In this document: positions 8,135 to 17,386 of the stretch, piece by piece
Layout of the letters: each line of letters opens with the position of its first letter
How positions within the stretch are numbered: the stretch's first letter is position 1
Assembly: GCA_964536835.1 (NCBI GenBank)
Contig: CAZIAZ010000013.1
Span: 1 to 53,940 of the forward strand
Length of the DNA stretch: 53,940 nucleotides
Source: DAONFI01 sp035403485
Lineage (GTDB): Bacteria > Planctomycetota > Phycisphaerae > SM23-33
Reading direction: 5' to 3'
Program-made: the position numbers and the translations under genes
Notes under the pieces: model-generated
The model's input: the letters and a program-made list of their open reading frames with translations, nothing else
Told to the model about the DNA's origin: nothing
The model's database searches: none

Positions 8135-8163
8135 AGTTTACGAAAGTTTGCTTCAAAAAACAA
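8135..8163 (-). promoter_or_regulatory. Possible promoter of the SRP RNA gene
   Basis: On the minus strand TTGTTT (8158-8163) and TAAACT (8135-8140) are 17 bases apart. Transcription would start about 20-25 bases before the predicted mature 5' end, which would then need trimming. Confidence 0.4.
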
Positions 8164-8225
8164 GGCTTTCTTTGAACGTTGGCGATGGGCGGGTTGAGAA
8201 TCGCGGACGATAGCGGCTGATGACG

Positions 8226-8816
8226 TCAATTTGCCTTGTTATCGTGCAATTTGGGAAATGTTTTGAATATTATCCACAAATCGAACAGCGGCGAATAATG
8301 TTTTATATAGATTAGGTCGTAATTCAATTTGCGTAAAAAACTGCTGCGTTTTACGGTATAACCGCTGCGTATCTGTGCCAGGCCGGTTATGCCTGGTTTG
8401 ACGTCCAGCCGCCTGATGACCTTAGAGCGGTCTTCCATATCGATGTTCAGCAGAATTTCCAGCCGCTCCGGCCGTGGGCCGACGATGGACATATCACCTC
8501 TGATTACGTTGATGAGCTGCGGCAGTTCGTCCATGTGACTCAGACGCATCCACCTGCACGCAGGAATGATTCGCGGGTCGTTGTTGCATGCCCATACTGC
8601 GCCGGTCTGCGATTCGGCATTATGTCGCATGGTACGCAATTTGTACATCTTGAATGGCCGGCCATATCTGCCGACGCGGGTCTGACAGTAAATAACGGGG
8701 CCAGGGCTGGAAAATTTCACGATTGCGACGCATATGAGAAATATCGGCAGGAAAAAAACGGCGCAGACAGTGCCGATGATAAAATCCAACGTTCTTTTGA
8801 TAAGGTCACTTTTCAC
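8226..8816 (-). CDS. Bacterial sugar transferase (undecaprenyl-phosphate hexose-1-phosphate transferase family)
   Basis: A monotopic membrane enzyme that loads the first sugar phosphate onto undecaprenyl phosphate to start synthesis of an exopolysaccharide or glycan. The 196-aa protein is the short, catalytic-core form: hydrophobic hairpin at about 12-34, basic KMYKLRTM near 56-63, the Asp-Glu dyad region in HMDELPQLINV (about 93-103), and VGPRPE (about 111-116). It lacks the extra N-terminal helices of WbaP-type proteins. Sugar specificity cannot be read from the sequence. It follows the STAS gene with only a short gap and may be co-transcribed with it. Confidence 0.9.
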   Translation of the reverse strand: MKSDLIKRTLDFIIGTVCAVFFLPIFLICVAIVKFSSPGPVIYCQTRVGRYGRPFKMYKLRTMRHNAESQTGAVWACNNDPRIIPACRWMRLSHMDELPQLINVIRGDMSIVGPRPERLEILLNIDMEDRSKVIRRLDVKPGITGLAQIRSGYTVKRSSFLRKLNYDLIYIKHYSPLFDLWIIFKTFPKLHDNKAN

Positions 8817-8828
8817 TTAACGATAAAA

Positions 8829-9188
8829 TCACTTTTGTGTAGCGTTTATTTTATCCTCAAATGCCCTGCCGGCTTCTTCGAGGGAATGAAACACTTTTGT
8901 AAGCCTGTCCATTTTCAGCAGCTTCAGCGTGACGTTGACGGCAATCGACGGAGCGCAGATTTCGAAATTGCCCTGATGCAGTTGGATATTGCGATAGCAG
9001 TAGAGAATCACGCTGGCGGCTGAACTGTCCAGAAATTGGACGTTTTCCAGGTTCAGAAGTATATTGTGGTCAGTCTTGAGCACAGAACCTATCTGTTTGC
9101 GCAGCTCATCGTAGTTCCCTGCGTCAATCTGTCCGCATATAGGGGTTATTACAACATAACCGTTCCGTTTTTCGACGTCTATCTCCAT
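8829..9188 (-). CDS. STAS-domain protein (anti-sigma factor antagonist type)
   Basis: A 119-aa single-domain protein. The pattern GQIDAGNYDELRKQI then ILLNLENVQFLDSSAASV is the SpoIIAA/RsbV-type STAS fold; Ser55 or Ser56 in FLDSSA is at the site that anti-sigma kinases phosphorylate. I start it at ATG 9188 because AGGGAG lies just upstream; the longer open frame adds 33 residues without family likeness. It may control a partner-switching cascade or a transferase such as the sugar transferase encoded next; no cognate kinase or phosphatase is in the window. Confidence 0.85.
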   Translation of the reverse strand: MEIDVEKRNGYVVITPICGQIDAGNYDELRKQIGSVLKTDHNILLNLENVQFLDSSAASVILYCYRNIQLHQGNFEICAPSIAVNVTLKLLKMDRLTKVFHSLEEAGRAFEDKINATQK

Positions 9189-9332
9189 TTGTCTCCCTTG
9201 CAGAACATTATAGATGCCAAAAATCGCACTAGCAAGCGGAATACGCGAAAGTTGCACAATATATTTTAAAAGCGGCAGCCGCTTCAAAATCGGTAGGGTG
9301 ACACTCGGTGGCGGATGGTAAAGGCGGCTGGT

Positions 9333-10463
9333 TTATTTTCCGTAAATGGCGGCTAGCCATTTTAGGGAATCGGTTTCAAGCGTGCCGGCGGTTATTGACT
9401 CCCGAATCGCCCGCATGAAGTCTGCAAAAAAATGCAGGTTGTGCAGCGTCAGCAGAATCGGGCCGAGCATCTCCCGTGCCATGAAAAGGTGACGTATCGT
9501 ACCACGGGAAAAAGTTCTGCATGTATAACAGGCACAGTTTTCGTCCAGCGGGGCGGTATCTTCGGCATATTGTGCGTTCCGCAGCCGCAGTTTGCCGTTC
9601 CATGTAAACGCCTGGGCATTGCGGCCATTGCGGGTCGGCATGACGCAGTCGAACATGTCTATGCCGCGCAGTACCGCGGCGATGATATCCCGCGGCTCGC
9701 CGACGCCCATAAGATATCGCGGCTTGTCGTGCGGCAGCAGGGCGTCGATGTCGTCCAGCACGTCGCACATCGCCGCATGGCCTTCGCCGACCGACAGCCC
9801 GCCGACGGCATAACCCGGCAAATCCAACTCTCGCAGCCGTTCAGCCGACTCAGCCCTCAAATCGCGAAAAACGCCTCCCTGCTGAATTCCAAACAAGGCC
9901 TGTTCATGGCCTTGATGCGCGACGCACTCATGACATTCCTGCCAGCGTTTTTTACAGCGGCCGGCCCATACGGCGGAACGCTCGACGGCGGCTGCGACGT
10001 CCTGCTTTGCCGCGTCAGCCGGCGTACATTCGTCGAGCTGCATCATTACGTCCGAGCCGAGCAGTTGCTGTATGTCCACCGCCATTTCAGGCGAAAGCTC
10101 CACCTGCGAACCGTCGATATGTGACTGAAAATATACCGCGTCAGCCGTCAGCCGCCGCAGATGAGCCAACGAAAAAACCTGATAACCGCCGCTGTCGGTA
10201 AGTATCGGCCCGTTCCAACCCATCATCCTGTGCAAGCCGCCAAGCGCGGCTACCTTCTGCGCAGTGGGCCGCAACATCAGGTGATACGTATTGCCGAGTA
10301 TCATCTGTGAGCCGGTTTCCATAATCTGACGCGGCGTAAGGCCTTTGACCGTGCCGGCTGTGCCCACCGGCATGAACGTCGGCGTGTCAACTTCTCCGTG
10401 CGCGGTAAGCAGTCTGCCGGTACGGGCTTTGCCGGATTTTTGCGATATTTCTATTTTCAGCAT
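9333..10463 (-). CDS. tgt: Queuine tRNA-guanine transglycosylase
   Basis: Exchanges guanine at wobble position 34 of tRNA-Asn, -Asp, -His and -Tyr for the queuosine precursor. At 376 aa it is normal length. Seen in order: MPVGTAGTVKGLTP (about 31-44), the general-base Asp90 in LTDSGGYQVFSL, GIQQGGVFRDLR, GGLSVGE, the nucleophile Asp in DCVMPTRNGRNA, and the zinc site CACYTCRTFSRG with a distal His in LHNLHFF. The start ATG is supported by alignment of the first strand. It lies upstream of the STAS and sugar-transferase genes on the same strand with a 144-bp gap, so co-transcription is only possible. Confidence 0.95.
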   Translation of the reverse strand: MLKIEISQKSGKARTGRLLTAHGEVDTPTFMPVGTAGTVKGLTPRQIMETGSQMILGNTYHLMLRPTAQKVAALGGLHRMMGWNGPILTDSGGYQVFSLAHLRRLTADAVYFQSHIDGSQVELSPEMAVDIQQLLGSDVMMQLDECTPADAAKQDVAAAVERSAVWAGRCKKRWQECHECVAHQGHEQALFGIQQGGVFRDLRAESAERLRELDLPGYAVGGLSVGEGHAAMCDVLDDIDALLPHDKPRYLMGVGEPRDIIAAVLRGIDMFDCVMPTRNGRNAQAFTWNGKLRLRNAQYAEDTAPLDENCACYTCRTFSRGTIRHLFMAREMLGPILLTLHNLHFFADFMRAIRESITAGTLETDSLKWLAAIYGK

Positions 10464-10587
10464 TTTTTTAAAAAAATCTTTCGTATCAGAACCACACTAA
10501 AAATCGAATTTCCAGCCACAAAAAGCAAGAACATTTCTCTGCGAAAAAATAAATCATTTTGTTTCTTCAAAAACGTGCTAAAAAAAC

Positions 10588-10616
10588 TTGCCTGCGATAT
10601 TTGAAGGCACTACTAT
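10588..10616 (+). promoter_or_regulatory. Probable sigma-70 promoter of the EF-G-like gene
   Basis: TTGCCT (10588-10593) and TACTAT (10611-10616) are 17 bases apart in the 315-bp gap between tgt and the EF-G-like gene. A transcript from here would have a leader of about 155 nt. I see no strong structure in that leader. Confidence 0.55.
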
Positions 10617-10778
10617 AGGATTTTGTCATGGGCAGCTTGTGCCAACGATTATTATGCCGGGCAGGCGTAAGAAATTGTTTCTGTGGAGGACAGCGTCTGG
10701 CCGGCCGGCTTTTACGTCCGAAGAATATTGGCGGATGTTTTTGAGCCAATTATTCTCCGGAAGAATGGAGAGTGTGTT

Positions 10779-12821
10779 ATGCCGGCTTCAAAACCTGCGG
10801 ACATCAGAAACATTGTACTCCTGGGGCACGGTGGTTCGGGGAAAACTTCTCTTGCCGAAGCAATGCTTTTTGCAGTAAACGCCACGACTCGTAAGGGGAA
10901 CGTACTTGAAGGAACAAGCATTCTCGATTCGTCCGACATTGAAAAGGAAAGGCAGCATTCCATCGATCCGGCGATGTGCTATCTGGATTATGCCGGCAAA
11001 ACCATAAACATCATCGACGCGCCAGGGTATCCGGACTTCATAGGCGGAGCTCTTGCGGCGATGGGTGGCGCGGATACGGCCGTTCTGGTAATCTCCGCCA
11101 CGGCAGGCATTGAAGTCAATACCCGCCGCATGTTCAGAGCTGCAAAAGCGGCTGGTTTACCGATATCAATCGTAATCACGAAAATTCACGGCGAACACGT
11201 GGACCTCGAAGCCATTCTGAAAAATATCGAAGACACGTTCGGCCACACCTGTCATCCGCTGAATCTTCCCATAAAGGGCTGCAGCGAAGTCATAGACTGT
11301 TTCGCCAACCAGCAGGGCCAGAGCGACTTCGGCAATGTCGCCAGGGCTCACGAAATGCTCATAGACAGCGTTGTCGAGAGCGACGAGGAAATGATGGAAG
11401 CCTACCTCAACGGCGACGAGATTCCTGCCGACAAACTCAGCAATGCTTTCGGCCAGGCGATGGTCGAGGGCACTGTGATTCCCATGTTTTTTACGTCGGC
11501 GCGAGATACTGTGGGCATAAAGGAACTGTTGGACGGCATTGTAAAATATTTCCCATCGCCGGCGATGTTCAGCGGTACGCCGGTCACGGCTGGCATGGCT
11601 GAGGACGCAAAAAAAATAGACGTCGTCTGCGATGCAGCCAAGCCGTTCATCGGCCACGCATTCAAGATAACTTCCGACCCATACGTCGGCAAGCTGGCGT
11701 GGATACGGGTGTTGCAGGGCACTATAAAGGGCGATACGCAGTATCATCTTCGCGATGAAAAGAAAACCGCCAAGGTCGGCCATCTTTTCAAGGCTTTCGG
11801 CGGCGAGACCCGCGAAATCAAATCCGCCGTCGCCGGCGATATCGTGGCGTTGGCGAAAGTCGAAGAAATCCGCTTCGGCGACGTACTGCACGAGGAAGCC
11901 GCCGACATGTATCGCAAAACTCCAGCCATGCCCACGCCGATGTTCTCGCTGGCTGTCGAGCCCAAAAGCCGCAACGACGAACAGAAAATTTCCGAAGCCC
12001 TTCACCGCTTCGTGGATGAAGACCCCACCTTCGCCACTCATCGTGATTCGCAGACTCACGAAACCGTCATCTGCGGCATAGGCGACCTGCACCTGCGGAT
12101 GATGCTGATGAAGATGAAGAACCGCTTTCATATCGAGGTCAACACCAAACCGCCGAAAATTCCATACAAGGAGACCATCACCGCTCCAGCCGACGGCCAT
12201 CATCGTCACAAAAAGCAGACAGGCGGCGCCGGCCAGTTCGGCGAAGTTTACCTGCGCATCGAGCCGCTTGAACGCGGAGCGGGTTTCGAGTTCGTCAGCG
12301 AACTGTTCGGCGAATCAATACCCCGCCAGTTCCTGCCGGCGATTCAGAAGGGCGTCGAGGACGTCATCGCCAACGGCGCAATAGCCGGTTATCCGATGCA
12401 GGACATCAAGGTGGCAATTACCGACGGCAAACATCATCCGGTCGACTCGAAGGAAATAGCTTTCAAGACAGCCGGCAAACATGCCTTCATAGATGCCGTG
12501 ACGAAAGCCAAACCCGTTCTGCTTGAACCGATAGTTGATATGGAAATATCCGTGCCGGCGGCGAACATGGGCGATATCGCCAGCGACCTCGCCACCCGTC
12601 GCGGCAGAATTCAGGGCCAGGAAATCGTGCCCGGCAATATGGCTGTCGTCAGGGCGCAGGCGCCATTGGCGGAAGTCATGCAATACAACAGTCAGCTTCG
12701 CTCAATTACCGGCGGACAGGGCAGTTACAGCATGGAACTCAGCCATTACGAACCTGTACCGGCTAACGTCCAGCAACAGATAGTCGCCGCGGCGGTGAAG
12801 CGGCACGACGAAGACGAATAA
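10779..12821 (+). CDS. EF-G-like translation GTPase paralogue
   Basis: A 680-aa protein with all EF-G domains: G domain (P-loop GHGGSGKT at 16-23, ERQHSID in the switch I region near 57-63, DAPG at 80-83), domain II, domain III near LAVEPKSRNDEQKISEAL, domain IV from about residue 455 (KQTGGAGQFGEV) and domain V ending in PVPANVQQQIV. It resembles the EF-G-like branch (often called EF-G2) rather than canonical fusA, and no ribosomal-protein genes adjoin it. Odd point: the guanine-specificity motif NKxD reads TKIH (about 134-137), so GTP binding may be altered. ATG 10779 is chosen over the upstream frame at 10683 because GGAGAG precedes it and family likeness starts there. Confidence 0.9.
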   Translation: MPASKPADIRNIVLLGHGGSGKTSLAEAMLFAVNATTRKGNVLEGTSILDSSDIEKERQHSIDPAMCYLDYAGKTINIIDAPGYPDFIGGALAAMGGADTAVLVISATAGIEVNTRRMFRAAKAAGLPISIVITKIHGEHVDLEAILKNIEDTFGHTCHPLNLPIKGCSEVIDCFANQQGQSDFGNVARAHEMLIDSVVESDEEMMEAYLNGDEIPADKLSNAFGQAMVEGTVIPMFFTSARDTVGIKELLDGIVKYFPSPAMFSGTPVTAGMAEDAKKIDVVCDAAKPFIGHAFKITSDPYVGKLAWIRVLQGTIKGDTQYHLRDEKKTAKVGHLFKAFGGETREIKSAVAGDIVALAKVEEIRFGDVLHEEAADMYRKTPAMPTPMFSLAVEPKSRNDEQKISEALHRFVDEDPTFATHRDSQTHETVICGIGDLHLRMMLMKMKNRFHIEVNTKPPKIPYKETITAPADGHHRHKKQTGGAGQFGEVYLRIEPLERGAGFEFVSELFGESIPRQFLPAIQKGVEDVIANGAIAGYPMQDIKVAITDGKHHPVDSKEIAFKTAGKHAFIDAVTKAKPVLLEPIVDMEISVPAANMGDIASDLATRRGRIQGQEIVPGNMAVVRAQAPLAEVMQYNSQLRSITGGQGSYSMELSHYEPVPANVQQQIVAAAVKRHDEDE

Positions 12822-12850
12822 ATAATAGCAGGCTATTTGCGTCTGAAAAT

Positions 12851-12892
12851 GCGCAGGGCTGATGAGTCATTACCGTCGGCCCTGCGTTTTTT
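12851..12892 (+). terminator. Rho-independent terminator after the EF-G-like gene
   Basis: CGCAGGGC (12852-12859) pairs with GCCCTGCG (12879-12886), followed by TTTTTT. It stands 30 bases after the EF-G-like stop. Confidence 0.85.
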
Positions 12893-12971
12893 ACCACCAC
12901 TCATGCCATATACGCAAATAACCGCAAATTCCTGCCGGATTCATATTTTATAAAAAATTATAAAAAAAATC

Positions 12972-12999
12972 TTGAGTATCGGACGGATTTGCATAAAAT
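12972..12999 (+). promoter_or_regulatory. Possible promoter of rpmB with structured leader
   Basis: TTGAGT (12972-12977) and TAAAAT (12994-12999) with a 16-base spacer. The leader to rpmB is about 155 nt and holds two small hairpins (CCCGC...GCGGG at 13008-13031 and GTTCC...GGAAC near 13088-13107). Whether L28 regulates itself here is unknown. Confidence 0.35.
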
Positions 13000-13162
13000 A
13001 CCCGTCTCCCGCTTTATAGGGATAATGCGGGCCGTAAAATTGATGTTAGTAGTTAAAAGTTGAGTTGCATATGATTTGTGTTTGTCTGTTCCGTATGGAT
13101 GTGGAACGTACAAAGCCAATGTGCAGAATCGTTAATAATTGAAAATATGCAGGAGTTCGGAA

Positions 13163-13420
13163 ATGCCTCGTGTATGTCCTTTTACCGGAAAACGTACCCA
13201 GACCGGCTGCAATATAAGCCGTCGTGGTAAAGCAAAACGCCTCGGCGGCGTCGGCATCAAAGTCACCAGCAGAACCAAACGCACGTTCAAAGCCAACATG
13301 CAGAGAGTTCGGGCGGTTGTTGACGGCAAAATCGTTCGTTTGAATGTTTCGACAAAGGCTATCCGTGACGGTATTATCGTCAAACCGGCCAAGCGCGACT
13401 ATACGCCGGCGGAAGCATAA
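13163..13420 (+). CDS. rpmB: 50S ribosomal protein L28
   Basis: An 85-aa basic protein of the large ribosomal subunit. The start MPRVCPFTGKRTQTGCNISR is the conserved L28 N-terminus (Cys-x2-TGK). The rest, with TKRTFKANMQRVRAVV and LNVSTKAIRDGI, matches the family to the end. AGGAG (13150-13154) lies eight bases before ATG 13163. A terminator follows at 13480. It is monocistronic here; L33, often its partner, is not beside it. Confidence 0.95.
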   Translation: MPRVCPFTGKRTQTGCNISRRGKAKRLGGVGIKVTSRTKRTFKANMQRVRAVVDGKIVRLNVSTKAIRDGIIVKPAKRDYTPAEA

Positions 13421-13479
13421 AAAAACTGCCGATTAATCTTTTATCGCACCGAAAATTAAAATACATTGCAATAAATGAG

Positions 13480-13508
13480 AACGCCGTGTCATTCGATACG
13501 GCGTTTTT
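13480..13508 (+). terminator. Rho-independent terminator of rpmB
   Basis: AACGCCGT (13480-13487) and ACGGCGTT (13498-13505) form an 8-bp stem followed by a run of T. It lies 60 bases after rpmB. Confidence 0.88.
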
Positions 13509-13592
13509 TTGTTATTTATGGCTTGGCTTAAGTTGGCCGGCAGTCATACTGCTATCTGTGTCTACGCCCCATGTTTTTGGGATAGATTTTGT

Positions 13593-13683
13593 AGCGATTC
13601 TTGAAAATAACGCAAGATGAGAACTCGCAATGAGTCCTGTTAGAGCCGTACATAAAAACATTGTAAGACTTTCAAGAATCGCT
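13593..13683. repeat. 14-bp perfect inverted repeat with 63-bp interior
   Basis: AGCGATTCTTGAAA (13593-13606) is the exact reverse complement of TTTCAAGAATCGCT (13670-13683). It lies between the rpmB and nifJ terminators, outside any gene. The interior has no open frame of note. It may be a small RNA, a remnant mobile element or a protein-binding site. Confidence 0.85.
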
Positions 13684-13703
13684 TATAAAAAAATATATAT
13701 AAA

Positions 13704-13742
13704 AGAAGCCCGACGCGAAATTGCATCGGGCTTCTTTTTTTT
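13704..13742 (-). terminator. Rho-independent terminator of nifJ
   Basis: A 10-bp stem (AGAAGCCCGA and TCGGGCTTCT) with a 12-base loop. It is flanked by T on the plus strand and by a shorter T run (AAAA in plus) on the minus strand, so it could act on both strands. nifJ ends 48 bases before it. Confidence 0.75.
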
Positions 13743-13789
13743 GTCGGTCAACCGCACGGCACTCTGTACCGGATGCGGTGATAATTGAA

Positions 13790-16700
13790 TTACTCGGCAG
13801 CTTTTTCCGCCGGCATTGCGTAGGACATTTCTGCCATCTGCTTGATGAGATGCCATTTGCTGATGACGTCCGACGACGCCTCCACGAGCAGTTTCTTTGC
13901 TCGTTCAGGGTTCATCTTCGTCAACATTTTCCAGCGATTTTCATGATAGGCATAATCCTCAAAGCTGATGGTCGGCTCTTTGCTGTCCAGTTGCAGCGGG
14001 TTTTTGCCTTCAGCCGCGCGTCGCGGGTCAAAGCGATACAACGGCCAGAAGCCGGAATCGACAGCCGCCTTCTGCCTCGCCATGCCTTCGGTCATATTGA
14101 TGCCCTGGGCGATGCAATGGCTGTAGCATATTATGATAGAACTGCCCTGATAGCTGTCGGCTTCCACCAATGCCTTGACAGCCTGAGCGTCGTTGGCGCC
14201 CATAGCTATTTGAGCGACGTAGATATTGCCGTACGTCATGGCAATCATGCCGAGGTCTTTGCGGGGCGTGCCTTTGCCCGATGCAGCGAACTGGGCTACA
14301 GCGCCGCGCGGGGTGGACTTGGACGCCTGGCCGCCCGTGTTGGAATATACCATCGTGTCCAGCACAATCACGTTGTAATCGCGTGCGCATGCCAGGCAGT
14401 GGTCCAAGCCGCCGTAGCCGATGTCATACGCCCAGCCGTCGCCGCCCATTGCCCAGATACTTTTGTGAACGAGCGTATCTATGACGCTGTCGAACTGACG
14501 GGCTTTGGATTCTTTTGACGCGGCTAGTTTGGCTTTGGCGTCTTCGATACGTTTACGCTGTTCGAATATGGACGGTTCGTCGCGGAGGTCGGCGTTATTT
14601 ACGAGTGCTTCGGCGAGTTCTGCGCCGATGATGTCTTTGCAGGCTACGGCGAGTTCCTTGGCATACTGCATTCGTTTTTCCATCGTCAGCCGGAAGCCGA
14701 ACGTGAATTCGGCGTTATCTTCAAACAGCGAGTTGTTCCACGCAGGGCCGCGGCCATTTGCGTCTTTGGCGTAAGGCGTGGTCGGCAGATTGCCGCCGTA
14801 GATGCTCGAACAGCCGGTGGCGTTGCCGACAATCAGCCTGTCGCCGAAAAGCTGGGTCAGCAGCTTGACGTAAGGCGTTTCGCCGCAGCCGGCACAGGCG
14901 CCGGAATATTCAAATAGCGGCCGGCAAAGCTGGCTGCCCTTGACAGTGGCGGTGTTGAGATGCATGCGGTCGTAATCCGGTATGGACAGGAAGAACTCGT
15001 AATTCTTGCGTTCCTGTTCGCGGACGGGAGCCTGCGGGGTCATGTTGATTGCCTTGCGGTCGGGGTTCTGCTTGTTCCGGCCGGGGCAGGTAAACACGCA
15101 TGCGCCGCAGCCGGTGCAGTCTTCCGGCGCAATCTGGATGGTCGCCTTTTTGCCCTCGAAAGCTTTGGTTTTTGCATCCGCACTTTTGAATTCGGCAGGG
15201 GCGTTGGCCAAAACCGACGGGTCATAAATTTTCAGACGTATCGCGGCATGCGGGCAGACCAGCGAGCATTTGCCGCACTGGATGCACGTTTCCGGGTCCC
15301 ACTGCGGGATGTCGAGTGCGATATTGCGTTTTTCCCATTGGGTAGTGCCGGTCGGCCATGTACCGTCGTCGGGGATTTTGCTGACAGGCAAGTCGTCGCC
15401 GTTGCCGGCCATGATTGTAGCGGTAACGTCCTTGACAAACTGCGGGGCCTTTTCTGAAACTGTGGGCGGCATCTCTATGCCGCTGGTAGCCTTCGCCGGC
15501 ACGGAAATTTCAACCAGACCAGCCAATGTGGCATCGACGGCGTCATAGTTTTTCTTGACGACCTCTTCGCCCTTCTTGCTGTAGGTCTTTTTGATGGCGT
15601 CCTTGATTTTCCTGATTGCTTCATCTTTCGGCAGAACGCCGGAAAGCGCGAAGAAGCAGGTCTGCATAATCGTGTTGATGCGGCCGCCCATGCCAGTGGC
15701 CTTGGCGACTTCATAGGCGTCGATTGCATAGAATTTCAGCTTTTTATCGATTATCTGCTGCTGAACTTTTTCGGGCATGTGATCCCAGACGTTTTGGGGA
15801 TTCATCGGGCAGTTCAACAGGAAAGTGCCGCCGGTTTTGATGTTCCTGAGCATGTCGTATTTCTCAAGGAAGCTGAACTGGTGACATGCGATGAAGTCGG
15901 CTTTGCCGATGAGGTACGTACTGCGAATTGGTTTGGGGCCGAAACGCAGGTGGCTGACGGTGATGGCGCCGGCTTTCTTGGAATCGTACACGAAATAGCC
16001 CTGCGCGTAGTTGTCGGTTTCACTGCCGATGATTTTTATGGAGTTTTTGTTCGCACCGACCGTGCCGTCACTGCCGAGGCCGTAGAACATCGCCTGAACC
16101 ATGCCGGACTGCTCGGTGTGGAAATTTTTATCGTAGTCGATGCTGGTATTGGTCACGTCGTCGACTATGCCGACTGTGAAATGGTTTTTCGGCTGGGCTT
16201 TGCCGAGTTCGACATAGATGCCCTTGACCATGGCAGGGGTGAATTCCTTGCTGCTCAGGCCATAGCGGCCGCCGACGACTTTTATGTCGGTTCTGCCGCC
16301 TTCGACGAGGGCGTTGACGACGTCCAGATACAGCGGGTCGCCGGCTGAGCCGGGCTCTTTCGTCCGGTCGAGAACTGCGATTTTCCTGCAGCTTGCCGGA
16401 ATCGCCGCGAGAATAGCCTCATTGCAGAACGGCCGATAAAGGTGTACCTTGACAATGCCGACTTTTTCGCCGCCGGCAAGGAGCGATTCAACCGCTTCGT
16501 CAGCCGCCTCGGCGCCTGAACCCATGAGGATTATTACGCGGTCGGCATCTTTCGCGCCGACGTAATCGAAGAGATGGTACTGGCGGCCGGTAATTTTGGC
16601 AAAATCGTCCATATACTGCTGAACGATTGCAGGGCAGGCGTTGTAGTATCTGTTAACGGTTTCACGGCCCTGGAAGTAGACGTCGGGATTCTGGCTTGTG

Positions 16701-17350
16701 CCGCGAACGACCGGCTTGTCGGGCGACAACCCGCGGGCACGATGCGCCAATACAAGGTCGTCGTCTATCATCGAGCGAATGTCCTCGTCATTGAGGCATT
16801 CGATTTTCTGTATTTCATGCGAGGTGCGGAAACCGTCGAAGAAGTGGATGAAGGGCAGTCGGCTCTTGAGAGTGGCCGCCGTGCCGATGAGCGCCATGTC
16901 GTGTGCTTCCTGAACGCTGTTCGAGACGAGCATTGCCACGCCTGTCTGGCGGACAGCCATCACGTCGCCGTGGTCGCCGAAGATGCTCAATGCCTGGCAG
17001 GCTAGCGAACGAGCCGTTACATGAAAGCATGTGCTGGTGAGTTCGCCGGCAAGTTTGTATAGTGTGGGAATCATCAGCAGAAGGCCTTGCGACGCGGTGA
17101 ATGTCGTCGTAAGCGAGCCGGTCTGCAACGCACCGTGCGACGCGGCGACTGCTCCGCCTTCATGCTCCATTTCCGCTACGAGCGGTACTGTCCCCCAAAG
17201 ATTCTTCTGGCCGAGGGAGCTCCAACTATCGGAGAACTCGCCCATCGGGCTGGATGGCGTAATCGGGTAGATAGCGATAACTTCGCTCACCCTGTGGGCG
17301 ACGTGTGCGGCGGCCTGATTGCCGTCCATCATTTCCATTTTACGTGTCAT
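13790..17350 (-). CDS. nifJ: Pyruvate:ferredoxin (flavodoxin) oxidoreductase
   Basis: Oxidises pyruvate with CoA to acetyl-CoA and CO2 and reduces ferredoxin or flavodoxin, a central reaction of fermenting anaerobes. The 1186-aa chain is the homodimeric single-polypeptide type. In order: pyrimidine-binding domain with YPITPSSPMGE (about 28-38), the CoA/transketolase C-like domain, an EKR-type linker, two 4Fe-4S motifs CIQCGKCSLVCP and CTGCGACVFTCP (about 690 and 745), and the TPP domain with GCSSIYGG, GDGWAYDIGY and NTGGQASKSTPRG. The proximal cluster cysteines include ACAGCGETPY. GAGGAAACGTC before ATG 17350 supports the start. It has its own terminator, and two 30-bp direct repeats lie upstream. 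Confidence 0.97.
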   Translation of the reverse strand: MTRKMEMMDGNQAAAHVAHRVSEVIAIYPITPSSPMGEFSDSWSSLGQKNLWGTVPLVAEMEHEGGAVAASHGALQTGSLTTTFTASQGLLLMIPTLYKLAGELTSTCFHVTARSLACQALSIFGDHGDVMAVRQTGVAMLVSNSVQEAHDMALIGTAATLKSRLPFIHFFDGFRTSHEIQKIECLNDEDIRSMIDDDLVLAHRARGLSPDKPVVRGTSQNPDVYFQGRETVNRYYNACPAIVQQYMDDFAKITGRQYHLFDYVGAKDADRVIILMGSGAEAADEAVESLLAGGEKVGIVKVHLYRPFCNEAILAAIPASCRKIAVLDRTKEPGSAGDPLYLDVVNALVEGGRTDIKVVGGRYGLSSKEFTPAMVKGIYVELGKAQPKNHFTVGIVDDVTNTSIDYDKNFHTEQSGMVQAMFYGLGSDGTVGANKNSIKIIGSETDNYAQGYFVYDSKKAGAITVSHLRFGPKPIRSTYLIGKADFIACHQFSFLEKYDMLRNIKTGGTFLLNCPMNPQNVWDHMPEKVQQQIIDKKLKFYAIDAYEVAKATGMGGRINTIMQTCFFALSGVLPKDEAIRKIKDAIKKTYSKKGEEVVKKNYDAVDATLAGLVEISVPAKATSGIEMPPTVSEKAPQFVKDVTATIMAGNGDDLPVSKIPDDGTWPTGTTQWEKRNIALDIPQWDPETCIQCGKCSLVCPHAAIRLKIYDPSVLANAPAEFKSADAKTKAFEGKKATIQIAPEDCTGCGACVFTCPGRNKQNPDRKAINMTPQAPVREQERKNYEFFLSIPDYDRMHLNTATVKGSQLCRPLFEYSGACAGCGETPYVKLLTQLFGDRLIVGNATGCSSIYGGNLPTTPYAKDANGRGPAWNNSLFEDNAEFTFGFRLTMEKRMQYAKELAVACKDIIGAELAEALVNNADLRDEPSIFEQRKRIEDAKAKLAASKESKARQFDSVIDTLVHKSIWAMGGDGWAYDIGYGGLDHCLACARDYNVIVLDTMVYSNTGGQASKSTPRGAVAQFAASGKGTPRKDLGMIAMTYGNIYVAQIAMGANDAQAVKALVEADSYQGSSIIICYSHCIAQGINMTEGMARQKAAVDSGFWPLYRFDPRRAAEGKNPLQLDSKEPTISFEDYAYHENRWKMLTKMNPERAKKLLVEASSDVISKWHLIKQMAEMSYAMPAEKAAE

Positions 17351-17386
17351 GACGTTTCCTCAAAAAAATATTGTGTAGAACAACCA

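Noticed and set aside
5327..12821. Many long frames on the strand opposite to dus, dnaX, tgt and the EF-G-like gene
   Set aside because: They are mirror frames of strongly coding GC-rich genes, with low-complexity Arg/Ala/Pro-rich products and no family motifs.
13721..14518. 265-residue frame opposite nifJ
   Set aside because: It lies wholly over the TPP domain of nifJ and its terminator, and lacks recognisable motifs.
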